Shown: positions 1-8,693 of the stretch, in pieces
How positions within the stretch are numbered: the stretch's first letter is position 1
How the letters are laid out: each line of letters begins with the position of its first letter
Virus record (IMG/VR): IMGVR_UViG_3300044628_000125
Span: 1-31,139 of that record
DNA: 31,139 bases
Strand: one strand, 5' to 3'
DNA from: a virus
The notes under the pieces: generated by a model
The model's input: only the letters and a program-made list of their open reading frames with translations
Database searches by the model: none
What the model was told of the DNA's origin: nothing
Program-made: the position numbers and the translations under genes

Positions 1-105
1 GCGGTAGCGGTCTACACCTTCGGGTCGCAGACGGTAACGGCGGGTAACTTCATCCTGACCATGCCGACCAACGATGCGTCAACCGCGCTTCTGCGGATTG
101 CGTGA
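1..105 (+). CDS. C-terminal fragment of a small phage structural protein
   Basis: The reading frame is open from the first base and stops with TGA at 103-105, followed directly by a second in-frame TGA. It gives the last 34 residues (ending NDASTALLRIA), rich in Thr, Val and Gly and beta-strand-like. The start is outside the window. The fragment lies just before a repeat-rich structural gene and, on a circular map, just after portal, so a small head or connector protein is likely. I cannot assign a family from so little sequence. Confidence 0.6.
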   Translation, partial: AVAVYTFGSQTVTAGNFILTMPTNDASTALLRIA

Positions 106-111
106 TGAGTC

Positions 112-756
112 GTGGCAAAAGGGCCGTGGAATACAGGTACATGGGATGACGCGCAATGGGACAGCCTCCCGGTCACCAGCGTCACCGGAACAGGCGGCGT
201 TGGTAGCCTCGGCACCCAGCAAAGCGTCACGCTCACGGGCAACGCTGCAACGGGTGCGACGGGAAGCGTCGGAGCAAGCCTTGAGACGGGCCTTACGGGT
301 GTCAGCGCCGTTGGAGTCGTTGGAGATGAAACCGATTCGGTCGAGGTTGCCCTTTCCGGTGTGGGAGCATCTGGTCAAACAGGTGCTGTTAACCTTCAAG
401 GAGAGGTTGCACTTGCCGGTGTGGAAGCGACCGGAGCAACCGGCACCCTCACCGCCTCCGTCCAACCCATCATCGTCATCGGCGATTCCCACGAAGGCGA
501 TAAAAAGCGCAAAAAGCATTGGGAAGAAGAGCAAGAAAAACGCGAGAAGCGCAAGCAAGAGTTAATCTCGGTTTACGAGCAACTGCTTGAGGCACGCCCA
601 GAGATTGCCGAAACGATTGTAGAGCCGCATATAACTGTTAACATCGCACAACCAACAATTAACTGGGACTCCCTGTTAACTGACATTGATAGGGTTGAGC
701 GATTGATGCGAGAGCATCAGGAAATGGACGACGAAGAAGTATTGTTGCTGCTATGA
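112..756 (+). CDS. Gly/Ala/Thr-repeat structural protein with charged helical C-terminus
   Basis: 214 residues from a GTG start; two in-frame stops at 103-108 fix the upstream limit and no in-frame ATG occurs early. Residues about 20-115 are degenerate repeats of roughly 19 residues, of the type VTLTGNAATGATG, VALSGVGASGQTG and VALAGVEATGATG, which look like beta-strands with glycine turns. From about residue 125 the protein becomes highly charged (DKKRKKHWEEEQEKREKRK) and probably helical, ending in an acidic tail. Repeats like this occur in phage virion proteins; a head-surface or connector role is inferred from position only. The next gene starts inside its stop codon (ATGA). Confidence 0.65.
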   Translation: MAKGPWNTGTWDDAQWDSLPVTSVTGTGGVGSLGTQQSVTLTGNAATGATGSVGASLETGLTGVSAVGVVGDETDSVEVALSGVGASGQTGAVNLQGEVALAGVEATGATGTLTASVQPIIVIGDSHEGDKKRKKHWEEEQEKREKRKQELISVYEQLLEARPEIAETIVEPHITVNIAQPTINWDSLLTDIDRVERLMREHQEMDDEEVLLLL

Positions 757-1100
757 AACGAACTTATGTAATGGTTGACGGTGAGTTTGTCGAGCGCAAG
801 CGTGACGCAAGCGGTCGGCATCACTACATCATGCCGGACATTGCGCCGTACAAGTCGATGATTGACGGGCGCATGATTACCTCCCGTTCGCAGCATCGTC
901 TGCACCTGAAGGCTCACGGCTGCGTCGAGGTTGGCAACGAAGACCCGACAAAGTTCGTCAGCAAGCAAAAACCCAAGAACAATCGAGTGGATGTGCTGCG
1001 TCACCAGTTGTCGAGCATGACCCACTCGGATGCAAATAAATTGTTGTCGCGGTTGCGCGATGAAATCCGATTTACCCACGACCCCCACAGGAGACGGTAA
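753..1100 (+). CDS. Conserved phage protein of unknown function upstream of scaffold
   Basis: 115 residues, basic. The centre (about residues 27-62, MPDIAPYKSMIDGRMITSR followed by QHRLHLKAHGCVEVGNE) resembles short proteins that often lie between portal and scaffold genes in short-tailed phages, where they have no assigned function. It starts in an ATGA overlap with the upstream gene, and its TAA shares one base with the scaffold ATG, so the three genes are probably translationally coupled. No membrane segment or catalytic motif is visible. Confidence 0.7.
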   Translation: MKRTYVMVDGEFVERKRDASGRHHYIMPDIAPYKSMIDGRMITSRSQHRLHLKAHGCVEVGNEDPTKFVSKQKPKNNRVDVLRHQLSSMTHSDANKLLSRLRDEIRFTHDPHRRR

Positions 1101-2056
1101 TGGAACAGGCCCCACAGGCAGAGACGCTCGACCGCAAGGAGTTGCTCGAACAGCAGTTTGAGCAGAGCGATGAAACCCCTTCACAGGGGCGGGATGAACA
1201 GGGACGCTTTGCGGGAACGCAAGAGCAACCCGCAGAAGCCGCCGAAGAACCCCTGTGGCGCAAGCCGCCTGCCTCGTGGAAGAAGGAATATCACGAGCAT
1301 TGGGCAAAGGCTGACCCCAAGATTCAAGAATACGCTTGGCAACGCGAAGAACAGATGAAGCGCGGCGTAGAGCCGTTGCTCTCGAAGGCGCAATTTGCCG
1401 ATGCGATGAATCAGGCGCTGGAGCCGTACCTGCCGACCATTCAAGGGCTGGGTCTGAAGCCGGAGCAGGCGGTTGCCGCTCTCGCGCAGGCCGACTACAC
1501 GCTGCGTAACAGCCCCCCGGCGCAGAAGATGCAATACTTGACGCAATTGGCTGCGTCATACGGCATCAACCTTAACCAAGTCATGCAGGGTGGTCAGCAG
1601 ACCGCCCAACCCTCTATCGACCCGATGGTGTATCAGTTGCAAAACGAACTGAACACCGTCCGTGGCGAGGTCATGGGGTGGAAGCAACAGCAGGAAATGG
1701 CTGAAAACCAGACCCTGCTAAACGAAATCAACAGTTTCTCGATGACGGCTGAACACTTTGAGGAAGCGCGTCCGACGATGATTCAATTGCTCCAATCTGG
1801 GGTGGCTGAAACGCTGGACGATGCTTACGAAAAGGCAATTAGGCTTGATTCGGATTTGTTTGACAAAGTGCAATCGGCCCGACAGGCAGAGGTTTCACAG
1901 CGTCAGGCAACAGAGAAGAACCGTGCGGTAAAAATTGCACGGGCTGCTGCGGTCAGCGTCAGAGGTTCCACACCCGGAACTAACACGGCTCCCAAGGCGC
2001 ATAGTCGCCGCGCAATGTTGGAAGAAGCGTTTGAAGAATCCAACTCGCGGTTGTAA
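1100..2056 (+). CDS. Putative capsid scaffolding protein
   Basis: 318 residues, very rich in Gln and Glu and predicted mostly helical, with an unstructured acidic N-terminus (about residues 1-50). A motif around residues 51-75 (WRKPPASWKKEYHEHWAK) is typical of scaffold-like proteins next to capsid genes in this kind of phage. The C-terminus turns basic (about 265-318), as scaffolds do where they contact the shell. Position immediately before the major capsid gene supports the call. An ATG start follows the RBS-like ACAGGAG at 1086-1092. No protease domain is visible. Confidence 0.72.
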   Translation: MEQAPQAETLDRKELLEQQFEQSDETPSQGRDEQGRFAGTQEQPAEAAEEPLWRKPPASWKKEYHEHWAKADPKIQEYAWQREEQMKRGVEPLLSKAQFADAMNQALEPYLPTIQGLGLKPEQAVAALAQADYTLRNSPPAQKMQYLTQLAASYGINLNQVMQGGQQTAQPSIDPMVYQLQNELNTVRGEVMGWKQQQEMAENQTLLNEINSFSMTAEHFEEARPTMIQLLQSGVAETLDDAYEKAIRLDSDLFDKVQSARQAEVSQRQATEKNRAVKIARAAAVSVRGSTPGTNTAPKAHSRRAMLEEAFEESNSRL

Positions 2057-2079
2057 CCAACTGATATAGGAGCATTGAA

Positions 2080-3099
2080 ATGGCTTATGCCAATTCCAGT
2101 ATCAGCGACATTATCGCTACTAACATTCAGAGCCGTAGCGGTGAACTCGCTGACAACGTGACGAACAACAACGCGTTGCTTCGTCGTTTGAAGGAGCGCG
2201 GGAACGTCAAGACGTTCTCGGGCGGTAACGTGATTTTGCAAGAAATCATGTACAACGACACCACCACGAACAACACCAATTCGTACTCTGGGTACGAGGT
2301 GCTGAACGTTGGTCAGAACTCGCCCATCTCTGCGGCGCAGTTCAGCATCACGCAGTATGCGTCTGCTGTGTCCATCTCGGGTCTGGAGATGATTCAGAAC
2401 TCGGGTAAGGAAGCCATCATCGACCTGCTTGACGGTCGTATGGAGGTTGCCGAGGCGCAACTGGCGAACCGCATCAGCGGTGACCTGTACGGTGACGGAA
2501 CCGGCAACGCGGGTAAGAACCTCACGGGTCTTGCTGCCGCTGTGCCGGATAGCCCGTCAAGCGGCACCTACGGCGGCATCAACCGTGCGGCGTGGCCGTT
2601 CTGGCGTTCGGTTGCCTTCTCGGCGACTGGCGACGGCACGGGCGCTGTGACCAGCAGCAACATCCAAGGTTACATGGATGCGGTTGCGGTGCAGTTGATT
2701 CGCGGTACCGACAAGCCTGACCTCATCGTTGCCGACAACAACTACTACAAGTTCTACTTGCAGTCGTTGCAGGCTATCCAGCGCATCACGGACTCCGGTT
2801 CGGGCATGGCTGGTGCTGGCTTTGCCTCGCTGAAGTATTTCGGCGCTGGCATGGCCTCGGATGTGGTGCTCGATGGTGGTATTGGTTCGTCGTCGTATAA
2901 CGGCGGCGTTGGCAATGCCAACCACATGTGGTTCCTCAACACCAAGTACCTGATGTTCCGCCCCCACAAGGACAGAAACTTTGTCCCGATTGGCGGCGAC
3001 CGTCAGGCTGTCAACCAAGACGCTATCGTGAAACTGATTGGCTGGGCCGGTAACCTTACCTCGTCCGGCCCGCAGTTCTGCGGCGTGTTGATTAACTGA
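2080..3099 (+). CDS. Major capsid protein
   Basis: 339 residues, preceded by a TAGGAG ribosome-binding site. The sequence has the look of a compact HK97-fold coat protein: a helical N-terminal arm, GNVILQEIMY and SITQYASAVSISGLEM segments, a Gly-rich loop (about 140-170, DGTGNAGKNLTGLAAAVPDS) and a strand-rich second half ending SSGPQFCGVLIN. It follows the scaffold gene and precedes a small decoration-like gene, the standard order. It forms the icosahedral shell. Identification rests on family resemblance and context. Confidence 0.88.
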   Translation: MAYANSSISDIIATNIQSRSGELADNVTNNNALLRRLKERGNVKTFSGGNVILQEIMYNDTTTNNTNSYSGYEVLNVGQNSPISAAQFSITQYASAVSISGLEMIQNSGKEAIIDLLDGRMEVAEAQLANRISGDLYGDGTGNAGKNLTGLAAAVPDSPSSGTYGGINRAAWPFWRSVAFSATGDGTGAVTSSNIQGYMDAVAVQLIRGTDKPDLIVADNNYYKFYLQSLQAIQRITDSGSGMAGAGFASLKYFGAGMASDVVLDGGIGSSSYNGGVGNANHMWFLNTKYLMFRPHKDRNFVPIGGDRQAVNQDAIVKLIGWAGNLTSSGPQFCGVLIN

Positions 3100-3113
3100 T
3101 AGGGGATACGAAA

Positions 3114-3596
3114 ATGACTGTTATTGTTAACGGGTTTGCGTACCCTGCTCTCGGTAATACCGACTCGACCGCTGCCATTAATACCGGCACGGTCGTGACG
3201 CTCGATGATGGTGGTTTGGCGGTGTATGTGCAGGCGGCTTCGGCTATCTCGCAGTACAACGCTGTCTGCATCCCTGCATCCAATGTCGTAACCAACGCGA
3301 CGACGGCGCGTGTTGCTGATACCAAGCGTATCGGCTTCGCGCAGGTGTCGATTGCGTCCGGCTACTACGGCTGGGTGCAGTTGGGCGGCAAGGTGCGGGT
3401 GAATGTGTCGGCTTCCTGCCTCCCGGCGGTTGCCCTCTACACCACCAGCACCGAAGGCCGGTTGGATGATGCCACCGTGTCGGGCGCTCTGGTCGCTGGC
3501 GTGGTCACGGAAGTGACCGCCTCGGCTACCTCGGCTATGACTGCGGTTGCAGCGTTCACCATGGTTATCCCGGTTCCGTCTAACGCGACCCCGTAA
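3114..3596 (+). CDS. Probable head decoration (capsid cement-like) protein
   Basis: 160 residues, nearly all beta-strand and small residues (Ala, Thr, Val, Ser), with no charged helices. It lies 14 bp after the major capsid gene behind its own GGGGA-type ribosome-binding site. The pattern of a hydrophobic VNGFAYPALGNTDS start, a middle IGFAQVSIASGYYGWVQLGG and an Ala-rich end resembles DUF2190-like or other small cement proteins that bind the outside of capsids. Role inferred from composition, size and position. Confidence 0.6.
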   Translation: MTVIVNGFAYPALGNTDSTAAINTGTVVTLDDGGLAVYVQAASAISQYNAVCIPASNVVTNATTARVADTKRIGFAQVSIASGYYGWVQLGGKVRVNVSASCLPAVALYTTSTEGRLDDATVSGALVAGVVTEVTASATSAMTAVAAFTMVIPVPSNATP

Positions 3597-3598
3597 CC

Positions 3599-4372
3599 AT
3601 GCAAAAACTGGAACTCACGGTGCAGGCGGCTGGCAAACCGGAGGAACTCTGTTCCAACATCCGCTCGTCGCTTGCCCGTGGGTTGCCAGAGTTGGCCCCC
3701 GCTCTCTGCACCCACGATGGAACATTCGTGTGTGTAGCGAGTGGGTGGTCAATGCCTAGTTTCGTAGAGGACATTCGGGCGCAGCGACAGGCCGGTCGCC
3801 CGATTGTCGCTGTAAAGGCCGCACACGATTTTTTGTGCGAGAACGGCATAGAGCCTGACCTGTGGCTTAACCTCGACCCCCGTGACCGCACAAGCGGTAT
3901 ACAGCGCCATAACGCGCACACCACCTACCTCGTTGCCTCCCGCTGCCCCCCGGTCACCTTCGACACGCTGAAAGAGCGCAAAGTCGTCCTGTGGCACTCA
4001 TGGGCTGAAGGGCCGGAGATGAAGGCGCTGGGCGCTGGCAAGTTAGCGGTCGGCGGCGGCACCACCTCGGGGATGCGTGCCATCAACATCGGGTACCTGC
4101 TGGGCTTTCGCAACTTTGTTTTGTACGGATACGACAGTTGCAATCGGGCTGACGGCATCAAGCGGTTTACCGGCGAGATGACCGGCCCGACGATGGATGT
4201 GTATGTGGGCGCAGAAAAGCGCAAGTTCACCTGCAATGCTGCGATGGCGCAGCAGGCAAACGAGTTTCAGATGATTTATTCCGTGATGCCAGAAATCACG
4301 GTTGAGGCCAAGGGGCCGGGGTTGATTGCCGCCATCATCGAAGAGCGCCGCAAGATGGCGTTGGCTGCTTGA
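3599..4372 (+). CDS. DUF115 / MptE-like family protein
   Basis: 257 residues. The segment CTHDGTFVCVASGWSMPSF (about 37-55), then PIVAVKAAHDFLCENGIEPD (68-87) and later GTTSGMRAINIGYLLGF (about 144-162) and FVLYGYDS match the Rossmann-like core of DUF115 proteins. That family includes archaeal 6-hydroxymethylpterin diphosphokinase MptE and Maf-type glycosylation factors. Some phages carry a short version inside their head genes; its substrate is unknown. It starts 3 bp after the preceding stop without a clear ribosome-binding site. A nucleotide- or sugar-nucleotide-handling role is family inference only. Confidence 0.7.
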   Translation: MQKLELTVQAAGKPEELCSNIRSSLARGLPELAPALCTHDGTFVCVASGWSMPSFVEDIRAQRQAGRPIVAVKAAHDFLCENGIEPDLWLNLDPRDRTSGIQRHNAHTTYLVASRCPPVTFDTLKERKVVLWHSWAEGPEMKALGAGKLAVGGGTTSGMRAINIGYLLGFRNFVLYGYDSCNRADGIKRFTGEMTGPTMDVYVGAEKRKFTCNAAMAQQANEFQMIYSVMPEITVEAKGPGLIAAIIEERRKMALAA

Positions 4373-4373
4373 G

Positions 4374-5201
4374 ATGGCGATACCCTCACGGGTGCTGGGC
4401 GCAGGCGTAGACAGCCTCAAGACCGTCTCCATCTGCGGCGACGGCACCAGTACAGCGACCGCTGCTGGAACCTCGGCAGGCAATGCCCTGCAATTGACCT
4501 ATGTTTACACCAATGTAGATAGCGCGGCGGTTGGCACGGGCGTAAGGCTTCCCCCGACGGAAATGGGCGAAACCGTCATCGTCAAGAACAGCACCGCTAA
4601 CCCCATCACGGTGTACCCGTATGACGCGGGTAGCAGCATTGATAACGCAGGCTCTGGCACGATTAACGCTGACTGCTCGGCTATGTTCTTTGCCGTCAGC
4701 AACACGCTCTGGGAAGAGTTGCAGGGCTTTGGGCGGTCTGTTCCTATTCTGCATTACGGGGCGTTTTCCGACACCACCACGCAGGTTGCTGCGTCGATTG
4801 ATGTTGCCTACGGCATGGTGTTTAACACCACCGACAGCAGCAACGGGGTGTCTATCGGGTCGCCTACCTCACGGCTCGTTGTGGCTAATCAGGGTGTCTA
4901 CAATGTGCAATTCTCGGCGCAATTGGATAAGACCTCTGGCGGTACTGGCAACATCTACATTTGGCTTCGCAAGAACGGAACCAATGTCCCAAACACAGCA
5001 ACTACAATTGCTATTCAAGGCACCGCAGCCAGAACGGTAGCGGCGTGGAACTTCATAATTCAATTGGAATCCACGCACTATGTAGAATTGATGTGGGCAA
5101 CAGACGATACCAGCGTTAGAATCCTCGCAGCCAGCGCCACAAGTGTCTGGCCTGCAATTCCTTCGGTCATTGCGACCTTAACACAGGTCAACAACCTGTG
5201 A
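4374..5201 (+). CDS. Virion surface protein with C1q/TNF-like C-terminal domain
   Basis: 275 residues from the ATG at 4374, one base after the previous stop; an in-frame ATG at 4326 would overlap the upstream gene by 47 bp and is less likely. The N-terminal half (about 20-115) has repeated beta-strands of the kind seen in phage surface proteins (GETVIVKNSTANPITVYPY). The C-terminal half (about 125-272: GVYNVQFSAQLDKTSGG, IYIWLRKNGTNVP, VELMWATDD) has the strand order of a C1q/TNF-like jelly roll, which usually trimerises. Likely a head fibre or surface protein. Confidence 0.62.
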   Translation: MAIPSRVLGAGVDSLKTVSICGDGTSTATAAGTSAGNALQLTYVYTNVDSAAVGTGVRLPPTEMGETVIVKNSTANPITVYPYDAGSSIDNAGSGTINADCSAMFFAVSNTLWEELQGFGRSVPILHYGAFSDTTTQVAASIDVAYGMVFNTTDSSNGVSIGSPTSRLVVANQGVYNVQFSAQLDKTSGGTGNIYIWLRKNGTNVPNTATTIAIQGTAARTVAAWNFIIQLESTHYVELMWATDDTSVRILAASATSVWPAIPSVIATLTQVNNL

Positions 5202-5236
5202 TTTCTTCCCTCACCTCCCCACAGGAGTAAACGACG

Positions 5237-5785
5237 ATGCCTCTAGATAGCGACATTTTCAACGCGGACGAGCAACTCCAAGTCGAGTTTTACATCGCAA
5301 AGGATGTAGACCCGAAGTGGGACGGCAAGCCGTTTGTGCGTATCAACATTCCCGGCGACAAGACAACCATCATCGAACAGCCGATGAATGAAGACCACAA
5401 AAAGCGGTTCCCGCGTCAGTATCTCTATTTCCAGATGAAGCAAAACGAGCAGGATGCCCCCGCAATTGGCACCTCGCTTGATGTCTGGTTTACCGATGGC
5501 AACGGCGACATTACCCGTGGACACATTGAGGAACTTCGCATCTTGAAGTTCCAGACCGTAGAGCAGATTGCCAACGCATCCGATTCGCAGTTGCAGCGCA
5601 TTGGCATGGGTGGCCCCGGTTTGCGTGAGAAGGCAAAGGCGTTTCTTGCAAAGCGGAATCGCTCGGAAACCGAAAACCAATTGGACGACACCAAAAAACA
5701 ACTGGCAGAACTTCAGGCGCAGATGGCAGCGTTGATGACGCGCAAGGCTGGTCGCCCGAAGAAGGAACCCGTTGCGGAGAGTTAA
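5237..5785 (+). CDS. Conserved phage head-region protein with coiled-coil tail
   Basis: 182 residues, ATG preceded by CACAGGAG. Residues 1-105 form a compact domain (QVEFYIAKDVDPKWDGKPFV, RQYLYFQMKQ). Residues about 106-135 look like a helix-hairpin-helix-like segment (VEQIANASDSQLQRIGMGGPG), followed by a coiled coil (about 138-168) and a basic AGRPKK motif near the C-terminus. Proteins like this lie between capsid and adaptor genes in short-tailed phages and are usually unnamed. A role at the capsid-DNA interface is possible but inferred. Confidence 0.6.
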   Translation: MPLDSDIFNADEQLQVEFYIAKDVDPKWDGKPFVRINIPGDKTTIIEQPMNEDHKKRFPRQYLYFQMKQNEQDAPAIGTSLDVWFTDGNGDITRGHIEELRILKFQTVEQIANASDSQLQRIGMGGPGLREKAKAFLAKRNRSETENQLDDTKKQLAELQAQMAALMTRKAGRPKKEPVAES

Positions 5786-5788
5786 CGA

Positions 5789-6703
5789 ATGAGCACCACA
5801 ACCATGTTGGCGTTGGTTCAGCAGGTCACCGCTGAACTGGGTTTACCGATACCGGCTACTGTGGCGGGTAACCCCAATCAGGATGTGGTGCAGATTCTTG
5901 CCCTGATGAACGCCTCGGGGTACGAGTTGATGCGGCGTGCTGACTGGCGCGAACTGACCAAGCAGCACACCTTCTACACCGAGGCCATCAGCACCACGGG
6001 TACATGGACGACCTCGGCATATACCATTACCGGCATCCCCGATACCTCGCTCATCGACTCGACCTATCAGGTGCAGGGCGTTGGCATCCCCAATGCCACC
6101 TATGTGACGGGCGTGCTGTCTCCCTCGGCTGTCTCCATCAACTACGAGCCAACAGAGGCGCAGGTCAACGGCGGTCTGGTGTTCCAAAAGGTCAAGTACG
6201 GCCTGCCCTCGGACTACTACAGCAGCGTCAACCGCACGCATTGGGACAAGAGCAAGCGTTGGGAAATGCTCGGCCCAGAGTCGCCGCAACAATGGGAATG
6301 GCTGCTCTCGGGCTACATCTCGACCGGCCCCCGTATCCGTTACCGCTTGCTCGGCAAATACTTCCAGATTTGGCCCGGAATGAACGCTGGCGAGTTGCTT
6401 GGCTTTGAGTACCGCAGCAACGCATGGGCAGAAAGCGTTGCGGGTGCTGCCAAGACTTCGATGACGGCAGACAACGACACCTGCATCTATCCCGACCGTG
6501 TGATGGTGCTGTCTACCAAACTCAAGTATTTCGAGGCAAAGGGCTTTGATACGACCGCCATCTTCCGCGACTACCTCGCTGAACTTGAGACGGCTGTCGC
6601 ACAAGATACGGGTGCTGCCAACCTCTCGTTTGCCCCGCGTCCCGGTACGGTTCTTATCGGCTACGACAACATCCCTGACAGCGGCTACGGGTACGAAAAC
6701 TGA
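5789..6703 (+). CDS. Head-to-tail adaptor protein (SU10/T7 gp11-like)
   Basis: 304 residues. The helical N-terminus (LVQQVTAELGLPIP, ILALMNASGYELMRRADWREL, about 8-53), a strand-rich middle and the motif YGLPSDYYSSVNRTHWDKSKRWEMLGP (split here at about 135-162), followed by RYRLLGKYFQIWPGMN, match adaptor proteins of SU10-type short-tailed phages, functional counterparts of T7 gp11. The protein forms a ring joining portal to nozzle. Its stop overlaps the ATG of the nozzle gene by one base. Confidence 0.78.
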   Translation: MSTTTMLALVQQVTAELGLPIPATVAGNPNQDVVQILALMNASGYELMRRADWRELTKQHTFYTEAISTTGTWTTSAYTITGIPDTSLIDSTYQVQGVGIPNATYVTGVLSPSAVSINYEPTEAQVNGGLVFQKVKYGLPSDYYSSVNRTHWDKSKRWEMLGPESPQQWEWLLSGYISTGPRIRYRLLGKYFQIWPGMNAGELLGFEYRSNAWAESVAGAAKTSMTADNDTCIYPDRVMVLSTKLKYFEAKGFDTTAIFRDYLAELETAVAQDTGAANLSFAPRPGTVLIGYDNIPDSGYGYEN

Positions 6704-8265
6704 TGGCTGTTTCTCGTCGCCTTGTCCAACGCTCTGCGGCAAATGTCGCAAGCCTGCCGTCGCCCGTGGGCGGTTGGAACGCTCGGGATTCTCTCGCCAA
6801 CATGGCACCCACGGATGCCGTGCAGTTGGACAACTACTTCCCCGGCGTATCCAATGTTGTCTTGCGCGGCGGCTATGTTAAGCACGCCACGGGGTTTCCC
6901 GACGATGTAGAAACCCTGATGACCTACAGCGGGGGCACCTCTGACCAGTTGTGGGCGGTGTCGGATGGCAAGTTCTACAACGCTACATCTGCGGGTGCTA
7001 TTGGCGCGGCGGCGGTCAGCGGACTGACCAACTCCAAGTGGGAATACACCAATGTCACGACCGCAGGCGGCAACTACCTGTATGCCGCTAACGGTGTCAA
7101 CACGCCGTATCTTTACAACGGCACCACTTGGACAAGCATTACGGGTTCATCCTCGCCTGCCATTACGGGCGTTACGACCACTACGCTCAACTCTCCGACG
7201 CTTTTCAAGAACCGTGTGTGGTTCATCCAGAAGGACACGCTGAAGGCATGGTACCTGCCAACCTCTAGCGTTGGCGGCGCGGCACAGGTTCTCGACCTGT
7301 CATCCATTGCGCGTCTGGGCGGCGTGTTGGTGTCGATGGCCTCGTGGACAATTGACGCTGGTTACGGCGTGGATGACAACCTTGTATTTGTCACCGACAA
7401 GGGCGAGGTCATTGTCTACCGTGGCACCGACCCCTCATCTGCGTCCACATGGGCGCTGATTGGCGTGTGGATTATAGGTGCGCCTATCGGCACCCGCTCC
7501 CTGATGAAGTACGGCGGCGACCTTTTGGTGCTGACGCTTGACGGGTTGATTCCAATGGCCTCGGCGCTTCAATCCTCGCGGCTCGACCCCAACATCGCGC
7601 TATCGGACAAGATACAGGGTGCGTTTGCGGCGGCTGCTGCGGCATATAGAGACAACTTCGGGTGGTGCATGTTGTACAACCCGAAGAACAACGCCCTAAT
7701 CGTCAATGTCCCTGTGCGTGAAGGCGCACAAGAACAGTTTGTGATGAACAACATTACGAAGGCGTGGTGCAGGTTTACAAACTGGAACGCTTTTCACTTT
7801 GGGTTGCTTGACGACACTCCGTACTTTGGCGCTGCAACTTTCGTGGCAAAGGCTTGGACAACGGGTAGCACCGGCTACATTGATGACACAAGCAACATAA
7901 ACGGCAAGATTCTTCAAGCCTTTAACTACTTTGAGACTCGTGGCGTACAGAAGATTTTCACACGCGCACGGCCTAGCATTTTCAGCAACGGCACACCGTC
8001 TGTGCGGGTTGGCATCAATGTTGATTTCAACATTTCAGACAATGTGGCCCCAATATCGTTTTCTACTCCGTTGACTGCCCTTTGGGACAGCGCGTTGTGG
8101 GATACGGCTGTGTGGGGTTCTGACCTCGAGATTCAAAACAACTGGCAGGGCGTTACCGGCGTTGGCTACTGCGGGTCAGTACAGTTTCAGAGCAGCAGCA
8201 ACAAGTTAGCGATTCAATGGGCCTCAACTGATGTGGTGTATCAACTCGGATGGGCTGGCATATAA
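6703..8265 (+). CDS. Tail nozzle-like protein (T7 gp12 / SU10 nozzle type)
   Basis: 520 residues. It begins VASLPSPVGGWNARDSLANM, the usual opening of nozzle proteins, then shows repeated four-strand blades typical of a beta-propeller (SDQLWAVSDGKFYNA, GGNYLYAANGVNTPYLYNG, DNLVFVTDKGEVIVYRG, GDLLVLTLDGLIPM). It follows the adaptor gene directly, as in T7 and SU10. It would form the distal part of the short tail through which DNA leaves. Family resemblance plus context; no enzymatic motif seen. Confidence 0.75.
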   Translation: MAVSRRLVQRSAANVASLPSPVGGWNARDSLANMAPTDAVQLDNYFPGVSNVVLRGGYVKHATGFPDDVETLMTYSGGTSDQLWAVSDGKFYNATSAGAIGAAAVSGLTNSKWEYTNVTTAGGNYLYAANGVNTPYLYNGTTWTSITGSSSPAITGVTTTTLNSPTLFKNRVWFIQKDTLKAWYLPTSSVGGAAQVLDLSSIARLGGVLVSMASWTIDAGYGVDDNLVFVTDKGEVIVYRGTDPSSASTWALIGVWIIGAPIGTRSLMKYGGDLLVLTLDGLIPMASALQSSRLDPNIALSDKIQGAFAAAAAAYRDNFGWCMLYNPKNNALIVNVPVREGAQEQFVMNNITKAWCRFTNWNAFHFGLLDDTPYFGAATFVAKAWTTGSTGYIDDTSNINGKILQAFNYFETRGVQKIFTRARPSIFSNGTPSVRVGINVDFNISDNVAPISFSTPLTALWDSALWDTAVWGSDLEIQNNWQGVTGVGYCGSVQFQSSSNKLAIQWASTDVVYQLGWAGI

Positions 8266-8693
8266 CAAGCGGCCCCGAGGTGGGCGAATGGGTCTGTGGG
8301 CATACGGGCGGCGGGTATCACGCTGAACGCTCTAACGCCATCGGATTGCGCAAGGGAGAGAACATTGTCGGCGGCGTGGTTTACGAGAACTGGAACGGGC
8401 GCAGCGTGGTTTGCCACATCGCCATCTCTGACCGCTTAACCCCCGCTTACATTGCAGCCATGTTTGACTATCCTTTCAATGTCTGCGGGGTTGACAAAAT
8501 CATCGCCCCCGTGGGCAGTAAAAACGCGAAAGCCATCAGGCTTGTGCGTAAAATGGGTTTCACCGAGGAAGCGCGTCTAAAGGATGCCGACACCGACGGT
8601 GATATTGTTTTCCTGACCATGACACGCGAGGCGTGTCGTTATTTAGGACACCGTTATGGGAAAAAAATCACCGGCACCGCCGCCAGCGCCTGA
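8250..8693 (+). CDS. GNAT-family N-acetyltransferase-like protein
   Basis: 147 residues, starting inside the end of the nozzle gene (16-bp overlap) and ending inside the next gene (38-bp overlap). The order IVGGVVYENW (strand), VVCHIAISDR (strand), then a helix and IIAPVGSKNAKAIRLVRKMGFTEEARLKD (two pieces, about 90-118) is the acetyl-CoA-binding half of the GNAT fold, with the typical N-A-x-x-I-R-L-V-x-K-M-G-F end. Small GNAT proteins often sit between nozzle and ejection genes in such phages; whether they act on virion or host proteins is unknown. Confidence 0.72.
   Translation: MGWHITSGPEVGEWVCGHTGGGYHAERSNAIGLRKGENIVGGVVYENWNGRSVVCHIAISDRLTPAYIAAMFDYPFNVCGVDKIIAPVGSKNAKAIRLVRKMGFTEEARLKDADTDGDIVFLTMTREACRYLGHRYGKKITGTAASA

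Noticed and set aside
79-558. Minus-strand and alternate plus-strand open frames over the first structural gene
   Set aside because: They are shadows of the repeat protein at 112-756, with low-complexity translations and no ribosome-binding sites.
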